64,000 bases of DNA, taken from the NCBI GenBank assembly GCA_031277535.1, contig JAITMD010000005.1, positions 124,001 to 188,000 of the forward strand. The letters are read 5' to 3'. A program made the translations under genes and the position numbers. Positions 1-10,495 of the stretch are shown in pieces (the first letter of the stretch is position 1; every line of letters starts with the position of its first letter). This DNA comes from Flavobacteriaceae bacterium. GTDB lineage: Bacteria > Bacteroidota > Bacteroidia > Flavobacteriales > Flavobacteriaceae. The notes below the pieces were generated by a model. It saw only the letters and a program-made list of their open reading frames with translations. It did no database searches and was not told where the DNA came from.

Positions 1-319
1 CAAGTTTAATTGTAGATGATACTGTGTTTTCCATGTTTATAAATTATTATAATAGAATGTTTACTTGTTTTTTGATACAACAAGTTATCTGATAAGCCCG
101 CTAAATTAGAGAAAACTTTAAATTAATTCCGTTAAATCAGAAGAAATACTTCTTAGTTGACTCTAAACTAAAAAAGAAAATAACTAATTTTCAAAAACAG
201 AAAAAATAGATCTTACTTATTGCAGAAATAGACAAAAAAGAACAAACGAATCTCTAATTATATTATTTACTTGTGATTCATAATTTTTTAAATAGATAAC
301 GCTTATTAATAAAACGATA

Positions 320-1609
320 ATGGCAAATAAAAACTTTATAGCTGGAGTAGAACAGGCAAGAACTTTAGATCAACAAGATGTATTAGCTAAATTCAAAGAT
401 AGATTTTATCCTTTAGCTGATAATAAGATTTATATGGATGGGAATTCATTAGGATTAGCTTCTAAAGATGCTGAAGCTGCTTTATTAAAAGTAATGGAGA
501 TCTGGAAAAATGAAGGAATCTTAATTTGGAATGCAGAGAATGGACATTATTTTAACTATGGAAAAAATATTGGAGCTCGTGTAGCAAAGCTAATTAATGC
601 AGAAGCAAATGAAGTAATGATTACAGCAAATACCACTCTTAATATTCATCAAGCCATTGCTACTTTTTGGAAACCGACAAAAGAACGTTATAAAATTTTA
701 GTTGATGATCTAAACTTCCCAACAGATCGCTATGCTGTAGATAGTCAGATTGCATTAAAAGGAATGAAGGTAGAAGATGTCATTAAGATAGTAGAAAGTG
801 CTGATGGTATTTTCATTGATGAGGATGCTGTTATTGAAGCTATGACGGAGGATGTTGCTGTTATCTTATTACCTTCTGTATTGTACAGAAGCTCTCAACT
901 ATTAGATATGGAGCTCTTAACAAAAGAAGCACATCAAAGAGGAATCTATATTGGTTTCGATCTTTGTCATTCTATAGGGTCAGTACATCATAATTTTAAA
1001 TCAATTAATCCTGATTTTGCTGTTTGGTGTAACTATAAATATTTATCAGCAGGGCCAGGTGCTACTGCGGGTATGTTTGTCAATAAAAAACACTTTGCCA
1101 AAGAAGTTGGTTTAGCAGGATGGTTTGGGAATAAAGATGAGACTCAGTTTCAACTGAAACATCAATTTGATCAAGCAAGAGATGTAACAGCATATCAAAC
1201 AGGTACACCTAATATGTTTTCTATGGCACCATTAGAAGGTGTAATGAATATTTATGAAGAAGCTGGAATGGAAAATGTACGTGCAAAATCGTTAAATCTT
1301 ACAGCGTATATGATGTATTTAATTGATACACGATTAAATGAATATGGTTATTCTTATACTAATGAAACTGAAGATCACAAAAGGGGAGGGCATGTAGCTT
1401 TAGTACATGAAGAAGCTTATCGTATATGTATGGCTTTAAAGGCTCATAATATTATTCCTGATTATAGAGAACCTAATGTAATTCGTTTAGCACCTATTGC
1501 ATTATATAATTCTTATGAAGAAGTTTACCAATTAATAGACGCTTTAGAAAATATTGGAAAAAATAAAGAGTGGAATAACTTTAGTCAAGAGCGCACGATA
1601 GTTATCTAA
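320..1609 (+). CDS. kynU: Kynureninase
   Basis: 429 aa PLP fold-type I protein; kynureninase-like YMDGNSLG, NFPTDRY and FDLCHSIG...DFAVWCNYKYLSAGPG motifs. Confidence 0.93.
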   Translation: MANKNFIAGVEQARTLDQQDVLAKFKDRFYPLADNKIYMDGNSLGLASKDAEAALLKVMEIWKNEGILIWNAENGHYFNYGKNIGARVAKLINAEANEVMITANTTLNIHQAIATFWKPTKERYKILVDDLNFPTDRYAVDSQIALKGMKVEDVIKIVESADGIFIDEDAVIEAMTEDVAVILLPSVLYRSSQLLDMELLTKEAHQRGIYIGFDLCHSIGSVHHNFKSINPDFAVWCNYKYLSAGPGATAGMFVNKKHFAKEVGLAGWFGNKDETQFQLKHQFDQARDVTAYQTGTPNMFSMAPLEGVMNIYEEAGMENVRAKSLNLTAYMMYLIDTRLNEYGYSYTNETEDHKRGGHVALVHEEAYRICMALKAHNIIPDYREPNVIRLAPIALYNSYEEVYQLIDALENIGKNKEWNNFSQERTIVI

Positions 1610-1620
1610 CAAATTAGAAT

Positions 1621-1665
1621 AAAAAATAGAGGGAAGACACTTGTTGTATCTTCCCTCTATTTTTT
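1621..1665. terminator. Bidirectional Rho-independent terminator between convergent kynU and pepP
   Basis: AAAAAATAGAGGGAAGA...TCTTCCCTCTATTTTTT inverted repeat. Confidence 0.85.
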
Positions 1666-1676
1666 ATTTCATTGTA

Positions 1677-3455
1677 CTAAATAGCTTTTGTCTTTTCTTT
1701 TAGCCAACTTGCTTCTTCCGCTGTCAACTTTGGAGTTACTGAATCGTATACCCATTGATTATAATTATTTAACCAATCAATATGCTCTTTTCCTAATAAA
1801 GATTTTTCTATTAAATCGGTTGCAATATAACAGATAGTCAATGTTTCGAAGTCCATAAAGTCACCAAACTGATTTGATGCAAGATCTTTAGAAACTACTA
1901 AATTCTCTATACGAATACCATGTTTTCCTTCTCTATACAAACCTGGTTCAATAGAAGTTACCATACCTGGTTCAATAGCTATATCTGTAGCTGTACCATT
2001 AAACACATGTGGTCCTTCATGTACATTCAAGAAGAAACCAACACCATGTCCTGTTCCATGTCCATAATTACGCATAGTTGCCCAAATAGGTCTTCTTGTT
2101 ATTGCATCAATCTGATAACCTCTTGTCCCTTTTGTATAAATAGCCATAGAACCTTCTATAGTACCTTTTAATACAATCGTATAGTCTTCTTTTTCTTCTT
2201 GTGTTAGTTCTCCTAAAGAGATTACACGCGTAATATCTGTTGTACCTGTTTCATATTGACCTCCAGAATCAACCAATAATAAACCTCTTGGTTCTAATTG
2301 ATAGTTGCTGTGTTCTTCAGCTTTGTAATGAGGTAAAGCCCCGTGATCTTTATAACCAGCAATCGTATCAAAACTGATATCTTTAAAACCTGGTTGTGCT
2401 GCACGTAAGTCTTTCAAATAATCAGCAATGCTCATTTCAGATAAATTACCTGTGGCAACATTTTCTTCTACCCATTTGAAAAATTTAGTCATGGCTACAC
2501 CATCATTAATCATAGCTTGACGTTGGTGACTAATCTCTACTTCATTTTTAATTGCTTTCAACATAGTTGAAGGATTCATATCTTCTATAATTTCAACAGA
2601 AGTAGGAATAGAATCATAAGTAGCAAAACAAGTTCGTTTAGGATCAATTAAAATACGTTCTCCTGCAGGTAAAGCTCTTAAAGTTGTTTGTACCTCATTG
2701 TATCCTTTTAATGATACACCATAAGAAGCTAATTCAGCTTTAACTTCTTCACTCACTTTTACAGCATCGATAAATAATACAGCTGTTTCTGCTGTAATCA
2801 ATACAAAACCTAATGTTACAGGATTACATTTTACATCAGTCCCACGTACATTTAATACCCAAGCTAAATCATCTAAAGAAGATATTAAGTGGCAAGTAGC
2901 ACGTTTTGCTTTTAATGTTGCACGTACAGCTGTCAGTTTATCTATTGTGTTTTGTCCTGTAATAGATACAGGTAGAGTATAAGCAGGTTTAGTAGGTAAA
3001 GCAGGTCTACCTTCCCAAACTGGGTCTAATAAATCGTGATGTCCATTAATAACAAAACCGTGTGGTTCTAAAATTGATTTTACTGAATTAGCAACTGCTA
3101 AAGATGCTAAATTACCATCAAAAGCAACAGTTGCAGGTGCAGTAAATTGGTCTTTTATCCAAGTAACATATTCTGGTGCATGTTGTACTTTTAATTTTAC
3201 TAATTCGAATCCGCTATTTGCCAATTGCTCATTTGCTTGTACAAAGTAACGAGAGTCTGTCCAAAGGCCAGCAAAGTTTTGTGTAATTACTAAAGTACCT
3301 GCTGAACCTGTAAATCCAGAAGTCCAAGAAATACATCTATAATGACTTGGTAAATATTCACTGATATGTGGATCTGAAGAAGGAATAATATAAGCATCAA
3401 TTCCTTTTTCTTTCATTAAAGAACGTATCGCTGCTAATTTTTCTAAGTGTGTCAT
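1677..3455 (-). CDS. Xaa-Pro aminopeptidase (M24B family)
   Basis: 592 aa; creatinase N domain and M24 metal-site motifs (LLVDSGGQYETGTTDITR, GHGTGHGVG, SIEPGLY). Confidence 0.93.
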   Translation of the reverse strand: MTHLEKLAAIRSLMKEKGIDAYIIPSSDPHISEYLPSHYRCISWTSGFTGSAGTLVITQNFAGLWTDSRYFVQANEQLANSGFELVKLKVQHAPEYVTWIKDQFTAPATVAFDGNLASLAVANSVKSILEPHGFVINGHHDLLDPVWEGRPALPTKPAYTLPVSITGQNTIDKLTAVRATLKAKRATCHLISSLDDLAWVLNVRGTDVKCNPVTLGFVLITAETAVLFIDAVKVSEEVKAELASYGVSLKGYNEVQTTLRALPAGERILIDPKRTCFATYDSIPTSVEIIEDMNPSTMLKAIKNEVEISHQRQAMINDGVAMTKFFKWVEENVATGNLSEMSIADYLKDLRAAQPGFKDISFDTIAGYKDHGALPHYKAEEHSNYQLEPRGLLLVDSGGQYETGTTDITRVISLGELTQEEKEDYTIVLKGTIEGSMAIYTKGTRGYQIDAITRRPIWATMRNYGHGTGHGVGFFLNVHEGPHVFNGTATDIAIEPGMVTSIEPGLYREGKHGIRIENLVVSKDLASNQFGDFMDFETLTICYIATDLIEKSLLGKEHIDWLNNYNQWVYDSVTPKLTAEEASWLKEKTKAI

Positions 3456-3713
3456 TGATTGAATTTATTTGAGATAAAGGTACGAAGTCTTTGTGATTTG
3501 GAATAGGAGAGGTTGTTAAAAAATTCTGTGAAGGAACAAGGTATAATATACTTTGAAAATATTTTCTAAAAAAACTCTTTCTCTTAAGAATGAAACCTAA
3601 CGTTATATTTGACAAAAGTCAATTATGTTGGGGGTTTTCTTAAATTTATTCAGTTAATTAGCTTCTGTTTTAAGTTGTACTGAGTCGAAACTTTTGTTTT
3701 CAACTTTATTCAC

Positions 3714-4424
3714 TTGATAAAGCCTTGTTATGTTATCCAAAATGCTATGAAAACAATTCTACAAATAATTTGTCTATTATTTTCAATATCCTCAATTGCA
3801 CAGAATTTACTATTTGTTAATTTTGAATCAAGTGAGAGTATAAACAGTGATTTTCATTTGTATACAAACGATTCTTTAATATATAAATACTGTGAATCGC
3901 AGAATAAAGAGGATAATCAACTTAATAACTTAGAAATAGGAGAGTATAAGATTTTATTTAATTCCATTAACGGAATTGATTCATTAAATGTTAGCTTCAG
4001 TGCTAATAAAGATTTTCAAATTATTGAACTTTTTACGGAGAGAATAGATTTTGAAAAAGTAAAAAAGACAGAATCTGTTATTGAGGGCTTAAAAAATGAT
4101 GAAAAGCTAACTCTGTTATATTCGAATATAAACTGTTATACACCAAAAGAGCTTAAATTAACAATTGTAAAAAAGAATGGTATCTATTACGAGCTAAAAA
4201 ATAACAAACAAAAAAGAATTAAAAATAGGGTTCTCACTTTCTTAATAAATTATGAGAAAATTATACGAACCGGAAGATTTGAAAACGATTTACATCCAGA
4301 ACTTGTTACAATTTCTACTGCATCAATAAATTATGAATTAGTAAAAAATAATAACACAATTTATTGTCGTAGAATATCTTCAAACTGGAAAGGTATCTAC
4401 GAAATTGAGAATTATTTATGGTAA
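3714..4424 (+). CDS. Hypothetical protein with N-terminal signal peptide
   Basis: ORF with hydrophobic segment ILQIICLLFSISSIAQN; likely true start at internal MKTILQ. Confidence 0.6.
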   Translation: MIKPCYVIQNAMKTILQIICLLFSISSIAQNLLFVNFESSESINSDFHLYTNDSLIYKYCESQNKEDNQLNNLEIGEYKILFNSINGIDSLNVSFSANKDFQIIELFTERIDFEKVKKTESVIEGLKNDEKLTLLYSNINCYTPKELKLTIVKKNGIYYELKNNKQKRIKNRVLTFLINYEKIIRTGRFENDLHPELVTISTASINYELVKNNNTIYCRRISSNWKGIYEIENYLW

Positions 4425-4466
4425 AAACATCTGTGAATAACACTCTTTCGATGGAGTTTCTATAAA

Positions 4467-5483
4467 CTAAAACAATTTCATATCCCCATCTTTGATCCAT
4501 TGCTTCTTTTTCATTACATAATAGATTAGATAAGATAAAATTGCAGGTAAGATGATCTGCAAGCTTAAAATGGCTAATAGGATATAAGAGGTAGAGTAGG
4601 AGTCTTTCATGGCATTAAAGGTTCCTATTTGCCCAACTAAGCCACAACTTCCCATTCCAGATTCTAAAGCAGTGTTCTGCATATCAAAAAATAAAATAGC
4701 TATTGGCCCTAATACGGCTGATGCTAAGGTTGGAGGGATCCATATTTTCCAATTCTTATAAATATTTGGTACTTGTAGCATACTGGTACCAATGCCTTGT
4801 GCTAGTACACCTTTTATACCATTGTCTCTATAGCTGATAGTAGCAAAACCGATCATTTGTGCACAACAACCTATAGTTGCTGCTCCTGCTGCCAAACCAT
4901 CTAATTGCAACATCAGACATAATGCAGCAGAGGAGATAGGTAAGGTCAGTACTATACCAACAATTACTGCTATAACAATTCCCATGATTAGGGGATTAGA
5001 TTCCGTAGAGAGTATAATAACTTGACCAATCCACTGCATCAACTGATTGACACTTGGCCCTATTAACTGTGCTAAAGCAACTCCAACTAAGACAGTCACT
5101 ATAGGGGTAACTACGATATCTATTCTTGTTTCCCCAGCTACAGCCTTTCCTATTTCTACCGCAATAATAGTTGCTATAAATACACCTAATGGGCCTCCTA
5201 ATTGATAAGCTGCTACACCTACTACTGCAGAAGAGAACAACACTAACTGTGGAGCGCGTAAACTATAGGCAACAGCAAGGGCTATTACTGGACCTGTAGC
5301 CTGATTAGCAAAAGGCCAAACGACTTCTTTTAAAAAGGAAACACTGAATTCTTCTCCTATTGTTTTAAGGATGGTTCCTACTAATAGCGTAGCAAATAAT
5401 CCATAAGCCATAGCTCCCATAGCATCAATAAAGTATCGCTTACTTGAGATTTGTATATCTTTTCTTAGAAGAAATTGTTTCAT
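4467..5483 (-). CDS. PTS sugar transporter subunit IIC-like membrane protein
   Basis: 338 aa polytopic protein, glycine-rich; resembles the PTS_EIIC_2 type family. Confidence 0.7.
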   Translation of the reverse strand: MKQFLLRKDIQISSKRYFIDAMGAMAYGLFATLLVGTILKTIGEEFSVSFLKEVVWPFANQATGPVIALAVAYSLRAPQLVLFSSAVVGVAAYQLGGPLGVFIATIIAVEIGKAVAGETRIDIVVTPIVTVLVGVALAQLIGPSVNQLMQWIGQVIILSTESNPLIMGIVIAVIVGIVLTLPISSAALCLMLQLDGLAAGAATIGCCAQMIGFATISYRDNGIKGVLAQGIGTSMLQVPNIYKNWKIWIPPTLASAVLGPIAILFFDMQNTALESGMGSCGLVGQIGTFNAMKDSYSTSYILLAILSLQIILPAILSYLIYYVMKKKQWIKDGDMKLF

Positions 5484-5707
5484 TAATTGTGTTGATTAAG
5501 TAGAAAATATTAGGTCTGTTGTCGTTTATATCACAGTAAGACTAAACGGAGGCTAATTTATTAATAATTTAAGGAGGAATGGATTACTATTTAGTGTCAA
5601 TATTATTCTTAAATTAGTATTGTTTTTAACGAGAATAGAGTCTTATGATTTGCCATTGGTAAAGAATTTTTAATATCTATTCCATTAATAATCTAAAAGA
5701 AAATAGC

Positions 5708-6214
5708 ATGATAGTTAACATTGATAAAAAAATAAAAGAATGGAAAAGTGAAGCTGAATCTGCAGATGATTATATGTATGGTTTGGCAAATAATTTATTA
5801 GAGTTTAAAACAATAACGAATCTTGAAAAATATATCTCAGACGATGCTGAGAATTACTATGATACGGACTGTTATAAACAATTGCTTGAAAGTATAGCTG
5901 AAATTATACATCCTGAAATAGAAATATTTGATATTACAGCTATTAATTGGATGTTTAAATTCAAAATAAATGGAAAGGAAGTAGAGATTAAAATGAAAGA
6001 TCCTGAAACAGATTGGCTACAAGAAGAATTTATAGATCAGTTAAATGAATTAATAGGGACTACACAAACCAGTAAAAAATTAGAAAAGGTGTACGCTACA
6101 AGTGAAAGTAATGCTGATCAATGTTTTGATTTATGTTTTATCAGTAAGAAGACTCTTAATTTATTAATCAATAACGAACCAAGATATGCATTTAATAGTG
6201 CTGATTATAATTAA
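5708..6214 (+). CDS. Hypothetical acidic protein
   Basis: 168 aa intact ORF, no signal peptide or TM. Confidence 0.6.
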   Translation: MIVNIDKKIKEWKSEAESADDYMYGLANNLLEFKTITNLEKYISDDAENYYDTDCYKQLLESIAEIIHPEIEIFDITAINWMFKFKINGKEVEIKMKDPETDWLQEEFIDQLNELIGTTQTSKKLEKVYATSESNADQCFDLCFISKKTLNLLINNEPRYAFNSADYN

Positions 6215-6261
6215 TCAAAATATTATACTTTTGGCAAGGTAAAAAGTTATATAACAAACAA

Positions 6262-6822
6262 ATGACAATAATCAAAAAACTCTACTCTTATTTATCTTCT
6301 TCAAAAGGTTCAGTTAAACAAATCACAAGTACTGAATTACCTTATTTTGGAGAAATTAACTATGCTCAACTTGATGAACACTACTCTACAGAGATAGAAT
6401 TTGATAGTTTTAGACTTAATCTTTATTTGGGCTTTAAGAGTAAAAACATACATAGGGAAGAGATTGAAAGTGTTAAAGAGTTTTTAGAGCATATTTCTGT
6501 ATTTGATATTCAGAATAGAATAGAAATCAATAATGATTTAAACAATGAAGGAGAAGCTAAAGAATATGTAGACTTTTATATTGATGAACTCGAAGAGGAG
6601 GAGTTAAGTGAGATTATAGATTATCATAATCTAAATGAATCAAAAGAACAGCAATTGATCAATAAACTCAGATTAGTAAGTATAGGTCTTTATTCTGATG
6701 ATAATCAGCATGATGGTGTTTTTGAATATTCTATTGAGATTGATGAAGTAATGAGTAATCAAGTATTAGTGATTTATACTGATATAAATGGAAACATAAA
6801 TCATATAAGTTGGGAAAGTTAA
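6262..6822 (+). CDS. DUF2004-like protein
   Basis: 186 aa; LPYFGEINYAQLDEHYSTEIEFD...LNLYLGFK pattern; flavobacterial -7-like TACTTTTG at 6226. Confidence 0.6.
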   Translation: MTIIKKLYSYLSSSKGSVKQITSTELPYFGEINYAQLDEHYSTEIEFDSFRLNLYLGFKSKNIHREEIESVKEFLEHISVFDIQNRIEINNDLNNEGEAKEYVDFYIDELEEEELSEIIDYHNLNESKEQQLINKLRLVSIGLYSDDNQHDGVFEYSIEIDEVMSNQVLVIYTDINGNINHISWES

Positions 6823-6910
6823 TTTAATGAATAGTGTCCATTAATATATTTTGACCTTAATAACAATACAAATAAGGAGAGTGGAGTAGTTAACCACTCT
6901 TCCTATATTT

Positions 6911-7285
6911 TTACTCACTTATACTAACTGTGTTAATAATCTTACCAATTCCTTGTATTTCCAGTTCTACTATATCATCATGCTGTAGTTTTTTGCCTAA
7001 TTAGATACCACAACAAGTACCTACCTTTCCTAAACTCCATACCTCACCAGCATGAATGGTTCTACCTTTACTAATACTAACGAGAATTTCTTCAAAGGAT
7101 TGAGAGTACTCATTAGTATTTCCTTCAGACCATAGTTATTTATTTACATTAGCTTTCATTTCACAATTATTGATATCTATTTCATCTTTTGTGACAATAC
7201 AAGGTCCTAAAGTAACAGACTGATCAAAGTCTTTAGCGGCGTTGTCAGCCTAACCTTTTCTACTAAGTACATATTTATTTCAATC
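6911..7285 (-). pseudogene. Fumarylacetoacetate hydrolase-family protein, decayed
   Basis: Reverse-strand reading gives ADNAAKDFDQSVTLGPCIVTKDEIDI...LWSEGNTNEYSQSFEEILVSISKGRTIHAGEVWSLGKVGTCCGI*LGKKLQHDDIVELEIQGIGKIINTV with three in-frame stops (7250-7252, 7136-7138, 7001-7003). Confidence 0.8.
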
Positions 7286-7393
7286 TATATTTGATTTTTT
7301 TAGTAAGCAATAATCTTTTGTTTGTCTTTTTACGCAAATAGATTATATTATTTTATAAAAATTAACATATATTTGTAGTAAATATTTATAAAA

Positions 7394-7921
7394 ATGGTGG
7401 TTATATATTTTGTAATTGTAGCGATTTTAATTGTTTGGTGGATAACAACTCATAATAGTTTTATTCAAAAAAAGAATAGAATTAAAGAATCTAATAGTGC
7501 TATATCAGTCATGTTAAAACAGAGAAGTAGTTTGATTCCCAATATAGTTGCTTCCATAAGCAAATATGTAGATCACGAAAGCGAAACACTTTATCGCGTT
7601 ACTAAAGCAAGAGGTAGTAGTATGGAAGGAGATAATGTAACTGAATTAAATATTCCATCTATCAAATTACTATCGGAACAATACCCTAATTTAAAGGCTG
7701 ATACACAATTTATAAAATTATTGGATTCTTTAGAGGAAATGGAGCTTCAGATTCAAGCCTCTCGTAGATCTTATAATGCTGCTGTTGTAGCTTACAACAA
7801 TTACGTGCAAATGTTTCCTTCTTCTATTATTGCCTATACAAATGGTTACAAGACAGAAGAACTCATCGAAATTACAGAAGAAGAAGCCGCTAATGTTAAT
7901 GTTAAATCCTTATTTAACTAA
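7394..7921 (+). CDS. LemA family protein
   Basis: N-terminal TM, NSFIQKKNRIKESNSAISVMLKQRSSLIPNIVASI and YNAAVVAYNNYVQMFPSSIIA motifs. Confidence 0.9.
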   Translation: MVVIYFVIVAILIVWWITTHNSFIQKKNRIKESNSAISVMLKQRSSLIPNIVASISKYVDHESETLYRVTKARGSSMEGDNVTELNIPSIKLLSEQYPNLKADTQFIKLLDSLEEMELQIQASRRSYNAAVVAYNNYVQMFPSSIIAYTNGYKTEELIEITEEEAANVNVKSLFN

Positions 7922-8967
7922 TGGATACAACAGAAATAGAAAAGCTTGAATTAGAACTGCAAAATGCATTATTTGAAATTAAAAAGAGAAGTAAAGTTCT
8001 TACTCTTTTTAGAGTACTTTCTTATGGAGGGAGTCTTATTTATTTTTTAGGTGTTCTTGTTGTTTTTAATATAGGTTTTCTAACAAACCCTAAATTAGTT
8101 AATGCAATAGATAACACAACTGTTTTATCCATAATAATTCCCCTTTTTATATTAATTACAATTGGTAGTGCTGGTTCAAGTTACTATTATTCCAAATATA
8201 TTTCTACAGAACAGGAAGCAATAATAAGAATTGTAAACAAGCTTTTTCCTGATGCTGAATATACTAATAGCACGGGATCATTTTCTGTCTCTAAACTAAT
8301 GCTAAGTAATCTTTTTGGCAATATGGAGCGTGAAAAGGTAAGTAGTTATTCTCATGGAACTCTTAAACTAAAAGGGGATCGTTCTCCAATAGTATTGAAC
8401 GATATTTCTGTTGGAAACAGTAAAATAGATTATTGGCTATTCAAAACTTCTATTGGAACTCTGTTGGTTGTTATGAAGTATATGTTTAAGGGAATGTTTT
8501 CTAAGCGATTAGAAAATCTTACTACTAATTTTAGAGGTGTTTTCAATGTTATAACTTTAAACAAAAAGGTAGAGGGTATAGTTATTATTGTACCAGATCA
8601 TTTAGAAAAACACATCGATTATTTGGCTAAGAGTATTCAGCAATTGAGTAATAGAGAAGGTATCAATCTTATTAAAATGGAAAATATTGATTTTGAACAC
8701 AAATTTTCTGTTTATACAACAGATGACATATTAGCACGCTATATTCTTACTCCTGCAAGGATGGATGAAATAGTAAAACTAAAAGGAGAGTATCACAGAG
8801 ATATGATGTTTTCTTATGCTTTTAATCAATTTTATATGGCTATAAGTATGCCTGAAGGACTTTTAGGATTAGATAGTGAGAAAATTAATAAGGACAATAG
8901 TGTAGCAGGTTTTTATGCTAATGTTTCTTTAGCAAAGAATGTAATAAATAATTTAAGTAATATATAA
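7921..8967 (+). CDS. DUF3137-like membrane protein
   Basis: Two N-terminal TM helices, directly coupled to lemA by a TAATG junction; C-terminal FSVYTTDDILARYILTPARMDEIVKL typical of DUF3137. Confidence 0.8.
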   Translation: MDTTEIEKLELELQNALFEIKKRSKVLTLFRVLSYGGSLIYFLGVLVVFNIGFLTNPKLVNAIDNTTVLSIIIPLFILITIGSAGSSYYYSKYISTEQEAIIRIVNKLFPDAEYTNSTGSFSVSKLMLSNLFGNMEREKVSSYSHGTLKLKGDRSPIVLNDISVGNSKIDYWLFKTSIGTLLVVMKYMFKGMFSKRLENLTTNFRGVFNVITLNKKVEGIVIIVPDHLEKHIDYLAKSIQQLSNREGINLIKMENIDFEHKFSVYTTDDILARYILTPARMDEIVKLKGEYHRDMMFSYAFNQFYMAISMPEGLLGLDSEKINKDNSVAGFYANVSLAKNVINNLSNI

Positions 8968-8978
8968 TAAAGAGTACT

Positions 8979-9542
8979 ATGAATAACAAGTATCACGAAA
9001 GTCTATTTGACTATTTTAAGTCAAAAAATGAAGAATTTGAAGAAAGAACTAATGTTCCAAAGAAAGTAATTGGAGGATTGCTTACAATTGGTTTTATTGT
9101 TTTAATCATATTTCCAGGTATTATAATGGAAGGTTGGTTAGTAAGAGGAGGAGCAATACTTTGTTTGCTTTTTGCTGCTGGTTACACTTTTTTAGGTGGA
9201 ACAGATATTTTTAGTAAAAAAACTGGAGGGAAGATTACTTCTATGGGAATGGTTAAGTTTGCTAATCCTGAACGAGGTACTGTTCCTTTTGATCCAGAAG
9301 ATATGCATATTATTAATATGTATAATAACAATGATTGGGCAGGTTTAGCAGATGAACCTACAGCTGATGATAGACCAATGCAATTAGAGATTCAAGAAGA
9401 TAAAAATAATAAAATACTTTATTTACTTTTGCGTAGATATGTCACATCTGCTCGTCTTGAAGGTGTAACAGAAGTTAAGGTAATTACTGAACCAGAATAT
9501 ACTCAAATAATTAAGTTATTTAGAAGTATGAAAAAGTATTAA
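8979..9542 (+). CDS. Hypothetical two-TM membrane protein in the lemA operon
   Basis: 187 aa, about 11 bp after the preceding gene; hydrophobic LLTIGFIVLIIFPGIIM and GGAILCLLFAAGYTFLGG. Confidence 0.65.
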   Translation: MNNKYHESLFDYFKSKNEEFEERTNVPKKVIGGLLTIGFIVLIIFPGIIMEGWLVRGGAILCLLFAAGYTFLGGTDIFSKKTGGKITSMGMVKFANPERGTVPFDPEDMHIINMYNNNDWAGLADEPTADDRPMQLEIQEDKNNKILYLLLRRYVTSARLEGVTEVKVITEPEYTQIIKLFRSMKKY

Positions 9543-9559
9543 ATAGGTTTTTCTACAAA

Positions 9560-9605
9560 AAAAAATAACCCTGTAATCAAGATATGATTATAGGGTTATT
9601 TTTTT
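9560..9605. terminator. Bidirectional terminator
   Basis: AAAAATAACCCTGTAATCA / TGATTATAGGGTTATTTTT. Confidence 0.85.
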
Positions 9606-9623
9606 ATAATGTAACATTATTGA

Positions 9624-10235
9624 CTAATGACAGAATGATACCATATCTAAATTATTATTAATACAGTAATCTATATTGTCAATAATCCCTTTTAGATGTT
9701 CATAAGCAAATTCTTTTTCATCTGGATCATCTTCTAATTCTTCTATTTGTTCCTCTGTAATATTAAGAGAAGAAAGTTTATGCTTTAGTTCCTGTAATTC
9801 TTGATTTTTAATCAGTCCAATAAGTGGCCAATCGTCTATCTTAGGTATAGGGAACGGATGTGGACTGTCTAAGAGAGTTTCTTCTATATTGATATCCTGT
9901 ATATCAAAGTCTTCAGTTAGTACTTTATTAATTAAATCTGTTTCATAACCCAATTTGATTTCTTGACCATACGGCAACTCTACTCCTAAAGTAGCACAAA
10001 TACCTATAAGGGCATAGCCATAAGCATAGTTTGATTTAGTATCAAAAGGTCTATTCTGAATGATGTCTATAAGAGCTTTATCAGGTGCAGTCTCAAAATC
10101 ATCAACTTCAAAATCATCATAATGTTTAAAAACTTTGTTCTTTTGAATTTGTTTCTCTAAGACATCATTCTTAGAACCAAAAGCATTTAGCACTTGATCT
10201 GTCTTGATACCATATGAAAAAATGTAATATCCCAT
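9624..10235 (-). CDS. Hypothetical acidic protein
   Basis: 203 aa intact ORF; begins MGYYIFSYGIKTDQVLNAFGSKN; no known motif recognised with certainty. Confidence 0.6.
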   Translation of the reverse strand: MGYYIFSYGIKTDQVLNAFGSKNDVLEKQIQKNKVFKHYDDFEVDDFETAPDKALIDIIQNRPFDTKSNYAYGYALIGICATLGVELPYGQEIKLGYETDLINKVLTEDFDIQDINIEETLLDSPHPFPIPKIDDWPLIGLIKNQELQELKHKLSSLNITEEQIEELEDDPDEKEFAYEHLKGIIDNIDYCINNNLDMVSFCH

Positions 10236-10278
10236 GATTTAATTTTTTAGTTTTAACCTCTTAGAGGAAGTTTATAAT

Positions 10279-10495
10279 ACTACTGAAAAGGTAGAGTATT
10301 TATTTGATTTTTAGGTAAATAATTTCAATTTTCCCTCAATCTATTCCATGCTTTTCAATCTATTTCTTTAGTAAAGGTATTAACTATTTTAAGATACTGA
10401 TTTAGATCTATTATAACTTCAGTACCTTGAGTAGATATTGCTTTACTTTATTGTTCTGTAGGTGCTGATTGTCCAATCTATCCTACAGGGACAGC
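10279..10495 (-). pseudogene. Decayed coding remnant, family not identified
   Basis: One reverse frame reads AVPVG*IGQSAPTEQ*SKAISTQGTEVIIDLNQYLKIVNTFTKEID*KAWNRLREN*NYLPKNQINTLPFQ: protein-like text with four stops. Confidence 0.45.

Noticed and set aside
1920-2171. Plus-strand 83 aa ORF
   Set aside because: Antisense to the clear pepP-like gene, odd Cys/Ser/Thr-rich composition; shadow ORF
3397-3615. 72 aa minus ORF
   Set aside because: Overlaps the 5' end of the Xaa-Pro aminopeptidase in another frame; no protein-like features
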